Source of the DNA: Dyadobacter sp. NIV53
GTDB taxonomy: Bacteria; Bacteroidota; Bacteroidia; Cytophagales; Spirosomataceae
NCBI RefSeq assembly: GCF_019711195.1
Contig: NZ_CP081299.1
Coordinates: 6,358,501-6,422,500, forward strand
DNA: 64,000 nt
Reading direction: 5' to 3'
Below the pieces are notes generated by a model. The model saw only the letters and a program-made list of their open reading frames with translations, searched no databases and had not been told where the DNA came from. The translations under genes and the position numbers were made by a program. Numbering within the stretch: the stretch's first letter is position 1; every line of letters starts with the position of its first letter. Of the stretch, positions 1 through 9,396 are shown in pieces.

Positions 1-186
1 AGAGGGAAGCGAAAATGAGGGCTGGTCTAATCTGGTAATAGTATCACCATTTGTAATATTCAGATAGCTGGTACAAGAGTCTGCAGGTACCGTTTCAATC
101 GGATCCGGCTGATTTTTTTGTTGACAGACTGACAAAAATAAAAGGCAAAATAGGAGCAGGAGCCCTTTTAGAAATCTAAGTATCAT
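1..186 (-). CDS. Lipoprotein, N-terminal part (runs off left edge)
   Basis: Sixty-two codons are open from an ATG at 186-184 to the window edge with no stop. The product begins with a basic and very hydrophobic segment followed by LSVC, which fits a lipobox with the acylated Cys at about residue 21, so it is probably an exported, lipid-anchored protein. Its ATG overlaps the TGA of the upstream acyltransferase gene as ATGA, so the two are probably translationally coupled in one minus-strand operon. The visible part after the lipobox is polar and not recognisable. The function is unknown. Confidence 0.6.
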   Translation of the reverse strand, partial: MILRFLKGLLLLFCLLFLSVCQQKNQPDPIETVPADSCTSYLNITNGDTITRLDQPSFSLPS

Positions 187-1244
187 TTAATAATGTTTTT
201 TAACCGCAGACCAGGTGCTTCAACATAACGCCAGGAAAACCATGCGAATGGTAAAGTTAACCCGAATGAATACAGGAACATTTCAGCTATTGAAATATTG
301 CCGGCACCAAAATAAAGTACAATGAGCTGTTGTAGTGGAAATGAATAAATATAAAGGCCGTAAGAAATATCACCTGAACTGCCAAAATGATTAAGCCGGC
401 CTTTCTGAAATCCAAAGAAAATGATGGCGTAGGGAAGGAAAATATATCTTACCCATACTATACTTTTTAGGGGAATTATATCCCATTTGGACGACATAAA
501 ATAACTCAGCATAAAGACTGCAAAAAGCGAAATGAGCAGAATCCAATTGTATTGGACCAGATTGCTGAAAAAATAAAGCAGGCTTCCTGCCAAAAAGTAT
601 AAACCGAAATCAAGCAGATCTGATAAATTCAAATGAATGAAACGGATCGGAACGTGATAATTTATCAGATAGTCATGCCATAGGAAAAACGAACCCCATA
701 AGGATAAAAAGACAAAAAGAGCCGCAAATTTAATTCGTTTGCCCAGAACAATATAAGCAGCAAGTGAAATCATATAACAGGAAACTTCGTAAGCCAGAGT
801 CCATAAGGAACCGTTAATCAGCATGGAAGGCAAAGTTTTGAACACACCAGGTAAGCTGTCATTATATTCCGGAAACAGCTTGATAACCTTTGCATAGGCA
901 TAAGTGGCAGGATTTGTAAAATATTCGGACAAGGTAAGGCTTGTAGCCAGCGGCCCGATGACAAAAATGGTAAATAGTACTGCTACAATTAATCCGGGCA
1001 TGATACGTACCAGGCGCTTCCAGAAAAAATGAAAGTAATTTTTACTTTGCACTAAACTTTTTGCAATAAGATACCCACTGATAGAAAAGAAAATACATAC
1101 ACCAATGTGGGCAGACGGAAACAAACCACTTGTTATTTCCTGAATATAATCCGCCTGCTCAAAACCTGCAAGTGGGTAAGAATGACCGAATATGACGAGT
1201 ACAGCTGCAACAAAACGTAAGAAATGAAAATTATTAGTGTGCAT
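183..1244 (-). CDS. Acyltransferase family 3 membrane protein (OafA/YrhL-like)
   Basis: This 353-residue protein is almost entirely made of hydrophobic helices, about ten, as expected for acyltransferase-3 proteins that move acetyl or other acyl groups across the membrane onto surface or secreted glycans. The family's R-x10-H signature is present as Arg10 and His21 in the first helix, and the FFSISGYLIAKS segment is also typical. The length equals that of family members without an SGNH domain. It is the first gene of a minus-strand pair with the left-edge lipoprotein (ATGA overlap), which suggests they act on the same envelope substrate. The actual acyl acceptor cannot be read from the sequence. 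Confidence 0.88.
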   Translation of the reverse strand: MHTNNFHFLRFVAAVLVIFGHSYPLAGFEQADYIQEITSGLFPSAHIGVCIFFSISGYLIAKSLVQSKNYFHFFWKRLVRIMPGLIVAVLFTIFVIGPLATSLTLSEYFTNPATYAYAKVIKLFPEYNDSLPGVFKTLPSMLINGSLWTLAYEVSCYMISLAAYIVLGKRIKFAALFVFLSLWGSFFLWHDYLINYHVPIRFIHLNLSDLLDFGLYFLAGSLLYFFSNLVQYNWILLISLFAVFMLSYFMSSKWDIIPLKSIVWVRYIFLPYAIIFFGFQKGRLNHFGSSGDISYGLYIYSFPLQQLIVLYFGAGNISIAEMFLYSFGLTLPFAWFSWRYVEAPGLRLKNIIK

Positions 1245-1417
1245 TATATCAATATAAAAACCTCAGCGTGTGGGATTGAACAAGCGCGAAAGTATAAAGA
1301 TGTGGTTAACTTACAAACAGGGTTATGAATGATTGTAGTTTTCAAATCAATATTATAGCCTTATAATTTATAAAAACTTTAAGCTGCAAATTTAAAAATA
1401 TAACGTCTGGACTGTGC

Positions 1418-1425
1418 CATCTTTG
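1418..1425 (+). promoter_or_regulatory. -7 box of mnmE, almost on the start codon
   Basis: CATCTTTG matches the Bacteroidota -7 consensus TANNTTTG at seven of eight positions and ends only four bases before the mnmE ATG at 1430. If used, transcription would start at or beside the start codon and the mRNA would be leaderless or nearly so. No clear -33 TTTG was found at the usual distance. Confidence 0.4.
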
Positions 1426-1429
1426 CACT

Positions 1430-2797
1430 ATGAATACAACTCAAATCCATCAGCAGGAAGTAATTTGTGCCCTGGCAACACCGTCGGGAGTAGGAGCGAT
1501 TGCCATTATACGTGTATCTGGTTTAGGATGCATAACGCTGGTCAATACAATTTTTAAGGGTAAAAATTTAGAAAGTGCGGAAAGCCATACTGTACATTTC
1601 GGTACCATTCATACTGAAAATGAGATCATAGACGAGGTTCTGGTAACTGTTTTTAAAACACCCAGGTCCTTTACAAAGGAAGATTCAGTAGAAATTTCCT
1701 GCCACGGATCAGATTATATCATTCGCCAGATACTGAAATTAATTATTAGAAACGGCGCAAGAATTGCCAGACCGGGAGAATTTACACAACGCGCATTTTT
1801 GAACGGACAATTTGACCTCGTACAAGCCGAAGCCGTCGCCGATCTGATCGCAGCAGATTCCGAAGCAAGCCATAAAACGGCATTAAACCAGTTGAGAGGA
1901 GGTTTTTCCAAAAAACTGACTTCATTAAGAACAGAACTGATCCATTTTGCATCCTTAATTGAGCTCGAACTGGATTTTGGTGAAGAAGACGTAGAATTTG
2001 CGGGACGCGATGATTTGAAACGATTAATCAGTTCCCTTCAGCAAACGATTGCGCCTTTGATCGAGTCGTTTGATTACGGGAATGCGATTAAGGACGGTGT
2101 TCCTGTTGCCATCATTGGCTCCCCGAATGTTGGAAAATCGACCTTGCTCAATACATTACTGAATGAAGAAAAAGCGATTGTAACCAGCATAGCCGGAACA
2201 ACGCGGGATGTAATTGAAGATACTATTATACTGGATGGTTTAAAATTCAGATTTATAGACACGGCAGGAATCCGGGAAACGACCGATCTGGTAGAATCCA
2301 TTGGAATTGAACGCTCAAAAGGTGCAATGGAAAAAGCCGATATTGTAATTTTTCTGTTTGACAGTGAAGAAAACTTCAGGGAAAACCAACAGTTAGGAAC
2401 ATTGCTTTCGACTGATAAAGAACTTTTGTGGGTTATAAACAAAATTGATCTTTATCCTGACACAGCCGAAAGATTAATACAATCCAATCCCGAAATCATT
2501 TCCATTTCAGCACAAAACCATCAGGGGATTCAAACACTCACCGACAAACTGGTTTCGTTAGTACACAAACAAGCCGCTACCGATACCGTAGTAACCAACC
2601 TTCGCCACTACGAACATTTGTTAAAAACCCAGGATGCATTAAGTGATGTTTTAAACGGGTTGGCAACGGGCGTTACGGGTGATTTCCTGGCGCAGGATAT
2701 CAGATTATCACTGTATCATTTGGGGGAAATAACGGGGACAATTGTAACGGATGATTTGCTGGATAATATTTTTAGTAAGTTTTGTATCGGCAAGTAG
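1430..2797 (+). CDS. mnmE: tRNA uridine-5-carboxymethylaminomethyl modification GTPase MnmE
   Basis: MnmE, with MnmG, installs the (carboxymethyl)aminomethyl group at C5 of the wobble uridine of several tRNAs. The 455-residue length is normal. The order is an N-terminal formyl-THF-binding domain (ALATPSGVGAIAIIRVSG), a helical domain, an inserted G domain with the P-loop GSPNVGKS at about residues 230-237 and the G2/G3 segments TTRD and DTAGIRET, and the invariant C-terminal CIGK carrying the essential Cys452. MnmG is not in this window. The gene stands alone between a divergent acyltransferase gene and the type I restriction operon. The start has almost no leader (see promoter). Confidence 0.97.
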   Translation: MNTTQIHQQEVICALATPSGVGAIAIIRVSGLGCITLVNTIFKGKNLESAESHTVHFGTIHTENEIIDEVLVTVFKTPRSFTKEDSVEISCHGSDYIIRQILKLIIRNGARIARPGEFTQRAFLNGQFDLVQAEAVADLIAADSEASHKTALNQLRGGFSKKLTSLRTELIHFASLIELELDFGEEDVEFAGRDDLKRLISSLQQTIAPLIESFDYGNAIKDGVPVAIIGSPNVGKSTLLNTLLNEEKAIVTSIAGTTRDVIEDTIILDGLKFRFIDTAGIRETTDLVESIGIERSKGAMEKADIVIFLFDSEENFRENQQLGTLLSTDKELLWVINKIDLYPDTAERLIQSNPEIISISAQNHQGIQTLTDKLVSLVHKQAATDTVVTNLRHYEHLLKTQDALSDVLNGLATGVTGDFLAQDIRLSLYHLGEITGTIVTDDLLDNIFSKFCIGK

Positions 2798-2856
2798 AAG
2801 GTCAAACTTAAAGAATCATTTTTCCAACTCTTCAAACGATTAACCAATATAAAAGC

Positions 2857-2864
2857 TAAATTTG
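2857..2864 (+). promoter_or_regulatory. -7 box of the hsd/prrC operon
   Basis: TAAATTTG is a perfect match to TANNTTTG and lies 24 bases before the hsdR start codon, the usual distance for a short 5' leader in Bacteroidota. It is the only good promoter candidate seen before the tightly packed genes from hsdR to the hsdM remnant, so it probably drives all of them. The -33 element is weak. Confidence 0.5.
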
Positions 2865-2888
2865 ACCAAATCTGTCATCACAATTTGA

Positions 2889-5800
2889 ATGAGTAAGGAA
2901 AGCCAAATAGAAGATAGTCTGATCCAGCAACTTACGGAGCTTAAATATGTTCACCGCCCTGACATCGTTGATCGAAAAACACTTGAGCAGAATTTTAAAA
3001 CCAAATTTGAAGCACTTAATCGTGTAAGGCTGACCGAAAATGAATTTTTTCGCCTGAGAGAAGAAGTCATCACTACGGATGTTTTTGCTGCTTCTAAACT
3101 TTTACGGGAAAGACAATACTTTCAACGCGAAGACGGTACGCCGCTTCATTATACTTTGGTGAATAACAAGGACTGGTGCAAAAATGATTTTGAAGTTATC
3201 AGTCAGTTACGCATTAATACTGAAAACAGCCATCAGCGTTTTGACGTCATTTTGTTGATTAATGGTTTGCCTTTGGTGCAGATTGAATTAAAGAAGGGAG
3301 ACATTTCGCATCGGAAGGCGATGCAGCAAATTGTTGATTATAAAAATGATGCAGGCAACGGATATGGTAACTCTTTCCTGTGTTTTATGCAGCTGTTTAT
3401 TGTCAGTAATGGAGGTAGAACGCTCTATTTTGCCAACAATAGAAATCAGCATTTCGCTTTCAATGCCGACGAGCAGTTTTTACCGGTTTACGAACTAGCC
3501 GATATTGACAACCAAAAAATTAACAGACTTGATCAATTTGCTGAAAAATTCCTGACCAAGTGTACGCTTGGTGAGATGATCAGTAAATATATGGTGCTGG
3601 TGGAGAGCGAGCAGAAATTGCTTGTTATGAGGCCATATCAGATTTATGCAGTTAAAGCCATTGTGGACTGCATACACCAAAATAGAGGAAACGGTTATAT
3701 CTGGCACACAACGGGAAGTGGTAAAACCTTAACTTCTTTCAAAGCTTCTACTTTATTAAAAGATAATCCTGATATTGAAAAATGCCTTTTTGTTGTTGAT
3801 CGCAAGGATCTTGACAGACAAACCCGTGAGGAATTCAACAAATTTCAGGAAGGCAGCGTAGAAGAAAACACCAATACCGAAACATTGGTAAGGCGTTTGT
3901 TATCCACGGATTATTCTGATAAGGTAATTGTCACAACCATTCAAAAGTTAGGTTTGGCGCTGGATGAGAACAATAGGAGAAACTATAAAGAACGTTTGGA
4001 GCCATTAAGCCAGAAGCGCGTGGTTTTTATTTTTGACGAATGTCACCGTTCGCAGTTTGGTGATAATCATAAGGCGATTAAAGAATTTTTTCCAAATGCC
4101 CAGTTGTTTGGTTTTACAGGTACACCTATATTTGAGGAAAACGCATCTTACATCGTTAGAGCAGGTGAAGAAGCTAAGTATAAAGAAACAAAAGACATAT
4201 TTGAAAAGGAACTACACGCCTACACCATCACGAATGCTATCGATGATCGGAACGTTCTAAAATTTCATATTGATTATTTCAAAGGTCAAGGCACGCAAAC
4301 TCCTAAACCGGGTGAAGCTGTTGCACAACAGGCCGTCGTTGGTGCTATTCTGGATAAACACACTGCTGCAACCAATTTCAGGCGTTTCAACGCAGTATTG
4401 GCAACGGCTTCTATCAATAACGCGATTGAATATTATCAATTATTTAAAGAGACTCAGAAGAAAAAATCCGAAGAAAATCCTGAATATCTGCCACTTAATA
4501 TCGCTTGTGTGTTTTCTCCTCCTGCCCAATTGATAGCAAAAGAGGGAGACAAACAAAGTCAGAAAAATGCGGAGGATATTAAGCAGTTGCAGGATGATTT
4601 GCAGCAGGAAAAACAGGATAACCAAACCGATCCGGAGGGGAAGAAAAAGGCACTCATGGAGATCATTGCCGATTATAACAAGCAATTCGGCACGAATCAT
4701 AACATCAATGAGTTTGATCTGTATTATCAGGATGTTCAGCGGCGGATCAAAGACCAGAAGTACAGCAACAAAGATTATCCGCACAAAAACAAAATTGATA
4801 TCACGATTGTGGTAGATATGTTATTGACAGGGTTTGATTCCAAATACCTGAATACGCTGTATGTGGATAAAAATCTGAAATACCACGGTTTGATCCAGGC
4901 ATTCTCCCGTACCAATCGGGTATTGAATGATACAAAACCATATGGAAACATTCTGGATTTTCGTTCTCAGCAAGATGCCGTTAATAAGGCCATTGCGCTT
5001 TTCTCCGGTAGAAGCAGCGAAGATGATGCACAGGAAATATGGATTGTGGAACCAGCGACAGTTGTCATCGACAAATACAAAGAGGCGGTAGAAAAGCTTG
5101 GTGGGTTCATGAAGCAGCACAACTTGTTGCAGGAACCGCAGGAAGTATATAACCTGAAAGGTGATGCTGCACGAATTACTTTCGTGGAAAACTTCAAGGA
5201 AGTACAAAAATTAAAAACGCAGCTTGATCAATATACCGATCTGGACAAAGAACAGCAGGCCAAAATTGAAGCTATTTTACCAAAAAATTCATTACAAGAG
5301 TTTAGGAGCTCTTATTTAGAAACCGCCAAGCAATTAAGAGAAATACAACAAAAAGGAGGTGACGACGTGCCGCCTGAAATATTGGAGCTGGATTTTGAAT
5401 TTGTGCTTTTTGCTTCTGCTATTATCGACTACGATTACATCATGAATCTGATCGCCGACAGTACGCAGAAAAAACCATCCAGACAGAAGATGACCAAAGC
5501 GCAGGTGATCAGTTTGCTGGGTGCTAATTCCAATTTGATGGACGAGCAGGAGGACTTAACGGACTACATTAATGGGCTAGACTGGAATAGTGGAAAGGAT
5601 GTAGATACATTAAGAAAGGGTTATGAAACTTTTAAAGTTGACAAAAACGACAAAGAACTGGCCGGTATCGCTCAAAAACACGGATTGCAAACGGCAGATT
5701 TAAAAGGTTTCGTGGATAGTATCATGAGCCGGATGATCTTTGATGGAGAAAAGCTCACAGATCTTTTGGAACCACTACAATTAAGCTGGAAAGCACGCCG

Positions 5801-5894
5801 GGTAAAAGAGCTGGCATTGATGGAAGACCTTGTGCCTCAACTCAAAAAAATAGCCGAAGGAAGAGAAATATCAGGATTGGCAGCTTATGAGTAA
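2889..5894 (+). CDS. hsdR: Type I restriction enzyme, endonuclease/translocase subunit HsdR
   Basis: HsdR is the DNA-translocating and cleaving subunit of a type I restriction complex (R2M2S). The protein has 1001 residues. It starts with a RecB/Mrr-type PDDEXK nuclease domain with Asp119 and Glu133-x-Lys135 (QIELKKG), followed by superfamily 2 helicase motors: Walker A TTGSGKT at about 274-280, a DECH box near residue 383 and the GFTGTP motif near 408. The C-terminal region carries the helical part that docks on the methylase core. It is intact, overlaps the next gene by eight bases, and heads the operon. Because hsdM is frameshifted, restriction may not be assembled in this strain unless the frameshift is a sequence error. 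Confidence 0.95.
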   Translation: MSKESQIEDSLIQQLTELKYVHRPDIVDRKTLEQNFKTKFEALNRVRLTENEFFRLREEVITTDVFAASKLLRERQYFQREDGTPLHYTLVNNKDWCKNDFEVISQLRINTENSHQRFDVILLINGLPLVQIELKKGDISHRKAMQQIVDYKNDAGNGYGNSFLCFMQLFIVSNGGRTLYFANNRNQHFAFNADEQFLPVYELADIDNQKINRLDQFAEKFLTKCTLGEMISKYMVLVESEQKLLVMRPYQIYAVKAIVDCIHQNRGNGYIWHTTGSGKTLTSFKASTLLKDNPDIEKCLFVVDRKDLDRQTREEFNKFQEGSVEENTNTETLVRRLLSTDYSDKVIVTTIQKLGLALDENNRRNYKERLEPLSQKRVVFIFDECHRSQFGDNHKAIKEFFPNAQLFGFTGTPIFEENASYIVRAGEEAKYKETKDIFEKELHAYTITNAIDDRNVLKFHIDYFKGQGTQTPKPGEAVAQQAVVGAILDKHTAATNFRRFNAVLATASINNAIEYYQLFKETQKKKSEENPEYLPLNIACVFSPPAQLIAKEGDKQSQKNAEDIKQLQDDLQQEKQDNQTDPEGKKKALMEIIADYNKQFGTNHNINEFDLYYQDVQRRIKDQKYSNKDYPHKNKIDITIVVDMLLTGFDSKYLNTLYVDKNLKYHGLIQAFSRTNRVLNDTKPYGNILDFRSQQDAVNKAIALFSGRSSEDDAQEIWIVEPATVVIDKYKEAVEKLGGFMKQHNLLQEPQEVYNLKGDAARITFVENFKEVQKLKTQLDQYTDLDKEQQAKIEAILPKNSLQEFRSSYLETAKQLREIQQKGGDDVPPEILELDFEFVLFASAIIDYDYIMNLIADSTQKKPSRQKMTKAQVISLLGANSNLMDEQEDLTDYINGLDWNSGKDVDTLRKGYETFKVDKNDKELAGIAQKHGLQTADLKGFVDSIMSRMIFDGEKLTDLLEPLQLSWKARRVKELALMEDLVPQLKKIAEGREISGLAAYE

Positions 5895-6924
5895 CGACAA
5901 ACCAAAACTACCGCAGCTGCAAGAAGCGGAGTATATAGATATATTGAAGCAGGCGATCAGCCAGATCCGTACGGCTCGTATTCAGATTGCAAAGCAGGTA
6001 AACAGCACCACAAACTCCGTGTATTGGAATTTGGGAAAACTGCTTTCCGAAAAACAATTGGAAGAAGGCTATGGCAGTGGAGTGGTGCAACAATTATCCA
6101 TCGACCTAAAAAGCGAGTTTCCGGATTTGGGTCTGTCTCCGCGAAACCTTTGGGATATGAAACGCTTTTATGAGCATTATTCTCAGGCAGATACAAAACT
6201 GCGACAAGCTGTCGCAGTTTTGCCTTGGGGACACAACTTACTCTTAATCAATAAAGTTAAAGACAATTCGCAGATTGAATTTTATGTAAATGAAACGCTT
6301 CAAAAAGGTTGGTCACGCGATTTACTGCTCAATGCAATCAAAATGGACAGTTACAGTCTGGCACAAAGGCAGTTTAAAACACACAACTTTGATCAGACAC
6401 TCCCAAAGGCACACGCCGATTATGCCAATGAAGTATTTAAAAGTTCTTACAACCTGGGTTTTTTGGGTATTACAGAACCCGTAAAAGAGTTAGAATTAGA
6501 AAATAGGTTGATAGCCAAAATCAGGGCTTTTGTGTTAGAGTTAGGAAAAGGGTTTTCCTTTATTGGAAACCAATACCGGCTGGAATACAACAACAAAGAA
6601 TATTTTGTAGACATGCTTTTCTTTCACCGGGGCCTTCGTTCTTTGGTGGCGATAGAGTTGAAAATTGGTGGTTTTAAAGCGGAGTATGTGGGTAAAATGA
6701 ATCTCTACCTTTCTTTGCTCGACCGCCTGGAAAAAGGTGAAAACGAAAACCCATCCATTGGGATCATTCTCTGTGCCGATAAAGACCACCTGGATGTGGA
6801 AATAGCCTTGCAAGACATTAACAAACCCATCGGCGTAGCTGAGTATCAGCTTTTGTTGCCCAAAGCAGAATTGCAATCCTTGATCCTGAACGAATTAAAT
6901 GCCACTCAACAAGAAAATGAATAA
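5887..6924 (+). CDS. DUF1016 (YhcG-type) PDDEXK nuclease family protein
   Basis: This 345-residue protein has the two-part DUF1016 layout: an N-terminal helical domain (about 15-160, including the family-typical LSPRNLWDMKRFYE and VLPWGHN segments) and a C-terminal PDDEXK nuclease-like domain with Asp242 and Glu257-x-Lys259 (VAIELKIG). DUF1016 proteins are commonly embedded in type I restriction loci and are thought to be accessory nucleases, but no biochemical role can be assigned from sequence. It overlaps hsdR upstream and hsdS downstream by eight bases each, so it is clearly part of the same transcription unit. Confidence 0.9.
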   Translation: MSNDKPKLPQLQEAEYIDILKQAISQIRTARIQIAKQVNSTTNSVYWNLGKLLSEKQLEEGYGSGVVQQLSIDLKSEFPDLGLSPRNLWDMKRFYEHYSQADTKLRQAVAVLPWGHNLLLINKVKDNSQIEFYVNETLQKGWSRDLLLNAIKMDSYSLAQRQFKTHNFDQTLPKAHADYANEVFKSSYNLGFLGITEPVKELELENRLIAKIRAFVLELGKGFSFIGNQYRLEYNNKEYFVDMLFFHRGLRSLVAIELKIGGFKAEYVGKMNLYLSLLDRLEKGENENPSIGIILCADKDHLDVEIALQDINKPIGVAEYQLLLPKAELQSLILNELNATQQENE

Positions 6925-8266
6925 CGATACGAATAAATTAATACCTGAATTGCGCTTTCCTGAGTTTGTGAATGAAGGGAAATGGGACGAGAAAACAGTA
7001 GGAGACATTTATGATTTTAAAGTCACCAATTCTTTTTCAAGAGAAAATTTAAATTACGACAAAGGATTAGTTAAGAATATTCATTACGGAGATATTCATA
7101 CAAGATTTAATACTCTTTTTGATATTTTAAAGGAAAAAGTACCATATATTAACCTAAATGTTCCCATCGAAAAGATTAGGGAAGAAAGTTTCTGCGTAGA
7201 AGGAGATATGGTTTTTGCAGATGCATCAGAAGACCTAAACGACATTGGTAAAAGTATTGAAATAATTAATTTGAATGGCCAAGCGGTTCTTCCCGGTCTT
7301 CATACTTTATTAGCAAGACAGAAAGAAAGGAGATTGATAACAGGTTTTGGCGGTCATTTATTTAAGACTTATAGTATTAGAAAACAAATTCAAAGAGAAG
7401 CACAAGGAGCAAAGGTTTTAGGAATCTCAGTCGGAAGAATTTCAAATGTGAATATTTCATTTCCGAAAAATCCTAAGGAACAACAAAAGATCACCTCTTG
7501 CCTTTCTTCCTTGGATGAAGTAATTGCAGCCCACAGCCAAAAATTAGAAGTTTTAAAAGAACATAAGAAAGGCTTGATGCAAAACCTTTTCCCGCAAGAA
7601 GGTGAAACGGTTCCGAAATATCGTTTTCCGGAGTTTTTGGGGGATGCGGATTGGGTGGAGAAGAGTATTCAAAAGCTAATTGATGAAAATAAAATAATTA
7701 GTCACCTTGACGGCAATCACGGTGCATTATATCCCAAAGCCGAAGAATTTTCGAAAGAAGGTATCCCTTATATTTCAGCCAATGACTTTATTAGTGGAAT
7801 AATTGATTTTTCGAAATGCAAATACCTTCCTTTATCTAAAGCCAACAAGTTTAAAAAAGGGGTAGCCAAAGATGGTGATATCCTTTTTGCACACAATGCG
7901 ACTGTTGGTCCGGTGGCAAAGTTAAATACGGATTTTCCATTTGTGATACTAAGTACAACAGCTACATATTTCCGATGTGACAATAAGAATTTAATCAATG
8001 ATTTTTTAAGGTTTGCTTTGACAAGTCCATCATTTGTCCGACAATATACACGCGTGATGTCTCAATCTACAAGAAACCAAATTCCTATAACAGCACAAAG
8101 GGAATTTATTCTGCAAATACCAAAACCAAAGGAACAACAAAAGATAGCCGAATGTCTTTCCAGTTTGGATAATTCAATTACTGTGCAAGTAGAAAAAGTT
8201 GAGCAATTGAAGTTGTATAAAAGAGGTTTGATGCAGGGTTTATTTCCAAAAGTTATTGAAGAATAA
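6917..8266 (+). CDS. hsdS: Type I restriction enzyme specificity subunit HsdS
   Basis: HsdS recognises the bipartite DNA target and positions the methylase and HsdR. The protein has about 449 residues in two half-repeats, each with a variable target-recognition domain followed by a conserved helical spacer: EQQKITSCLSSLDE near residues 190-235 and EQQKIAECLSSLDN at the C terminus, each ending in a KKGLMQ or KRGLMQ segment. Both half-sites look intact. I chose the ATG at 6917, giving MNNDTNKLIPELRFPEF, a typical HsdS beginning, over an ATG 18 bases upstream. The stop overlaps the start of the PrrC-like gene by one base. The recognised sequence cannot be predicted from the text. Confidence 0.93.
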   Translation: MNNDTNKLIPELRFPEFVNEGKWDEKTVGDIYDFKVTNSFSRENLNYDKGLVKNIHYGDIHTRFNTLFDILKEKVPYINLNVPIEKIREESFCVEGDMVFADASEDLNDIGKSIEIINLNGQAVLPGLHTLLARQKERRLITGFGGHLFKTYSIRKQIQREAQGAKVLGISVGRISNVNISFPKNPKEQQKITSCLSSLDEVIAAHSQKLEVLKEHKKGLMQNLFPQEGETVPKYRFPEFLGDADWVEKSIQKLIDENKIISHLDGNHGALYPKAEEFSKEGIPYISANDFISGIIDFSKCKYLPLSKANKFKKGVAKDGDILFAHNATVGPVAKLNTDFPFVILSTTATYFRCDNKNLINDFLRFALTSPSFVRQYTRVMSQSTRNQIPITAQREFILQIPKPKEQQKIAECLSSLDNSITVQVEKVEQLKLYKRGLMQGLFPKVIEE

Positions 8267-9387
8267 TGAGCGGCGAAAAAAAATTATATAAATATAAGAC
8301 ATTAAAAAGTGTCGCTGTTCGATTAAGGGACGATCTAAATGATCACCATTTTGTTTTGCTATATGCTTACAATGGAACCGGAAAGACGCGCCTTTCTATG
8401 GAATTTAAGGATATAGTAAAAAAGCGTAAGAAAAATCCACTTACAGACACACTTTATTATAATGCGTATACAGAAGATCTTTTTCACTGGAATAATGATT
8501 TGGATAACGACTCTGAAAGGCATTTAATAATAAATCAAAAGTCAAGGTTTTTTGAAGGGTTCAGGGAGCTTGCGCTTGATGAACGAATATTCGGTTTTCT
8601 AGAGAGGTATGCAGATTTCAATTTCACCATCAATTACGTTGATTGGAATATAGCTTTTAAGAAACAGATTAAGAACCACAAATTCAGGCCGGATTCTGAG
8701 GAGCCCGAATATGTAATTCAGGAAAATATCAAAGTCTCCAGAGGAGAGGAAAATATATTTATCTGGTGCATTTTTCTAGCTATTACTGAGTTAGCCATTG
8801 ATGGTGATGAATCGTATGGCTGGGTAAAGCATATTTACATTGATGATCCGATTTCATCGCTTGACGATAATAATGCTATTGCGGTAGCTAGCGATTTGGC
8901 ACAGCTATTAAAAAGAGGAAAGGATAAGCTTAAAGTCGTTATTTCTTCTCATCACGCGTTGTTTTTTAATGTGATGTATAATGAACTTAGGAACATTGCA
9001 CATAAAAGCCATTTTCTTCATAAGAATGGATCGGATGGTTATATACTGAGAGCGACGGACGATACACCATTTTTCCATCACGTTGCTTTGTTGAGTGATC
9101 TTTGGAAGGCATCTGAGACGGGTAAAGTCAATACCTATCATTTTAACATGTTGCGTAGCGTGCTGGAAAAGACTTCTACCTTTTTTGGCTATGACGAATT
9201 TTCTAAATGTATATATGGTATTGAAGATGAAGTACTTTTCTCTCGAGCATTAAACTTGCTAAGTCATGGAAAATACTCGATCTATCAGCCAGTTGAGATG
9301 AACCTGGATAATAAAGAATTATTTACGAGGATACTGAAAGCTTTTCTTGATAGACATAGTTTTCAATTACCTGAAATTTTTGCATAA
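8266..9387 (+). CDS. PrrC-like anticodon nuclease (ABC ATPase with R-E-H triad)
   Basis: This 373-residue protein is close to the size of E. coli PrrC (396). It has an ABC-type ATPase core: Walker A YNGTGKT (35-41), a degenerate signature VSRGEE (157-162), Walker B and D-loop HIYIDDPISSLDD (189-201) and a switch-His segment SSHH (227-230). After the ATPase it carries Arg297-x3-Glu301 (LRSVLE) and His334 in LSHGK. Spacings of 4 and 33 residues closely match the known PrrC catalytic triad Arg320-Glu324-His356 (4 and 32). No zinc hook or long coiled coil is seen, so it resembles PrrC rather than RloC. In E. coli, PrrC is held silent by a type I restriction complex and cuts tRNA-Lys when that complex is inhibited. 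Here it lies between hsdS and hsdM, which is the same type of association. The tRNA target is unknown. Confidence 0.78.
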   Translation: MSGEKKLYKYKTLKSVAVRLRDDLNDHHFVLLYAYNGTGKTRLSMEFKDIVKKRKKNPLTDTLYYNAYTEDLFHWNNDLDNDSERHLIINQKSRFFEGFRELALDERIFGFLERYADFNFTINYVDWNIAFKKQIKNHKFRPDSEEPEYVIQENIKVSRGEENIFIWCIFLAITELAIDGDESYGWVKHIYIDDPISSLDDNNAIAVASDLAQLLKRGKDKLKVVISSHHALFFNVMYNELRNIAHKSHFLHKNGSDGYILRATDDTPFFHHVALLSDLWKASETGKVNTYHFNMLRSVLEKTSTFFGYDEFSKCIYGIEDEVLFSRALNLLSHGKYSIYQPVEMNLDNKELFTRILKAFLDRHSFQLPEIFA

Positions 9388-9396
9388 TAATATATC

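Noticed and set aside
8266..9387. Reading the ATPase as RloC
   Set aside because: RloC is about twice as long and has a coiled coil with a zinc hook, which are absent; the size and triad fit PrrC.
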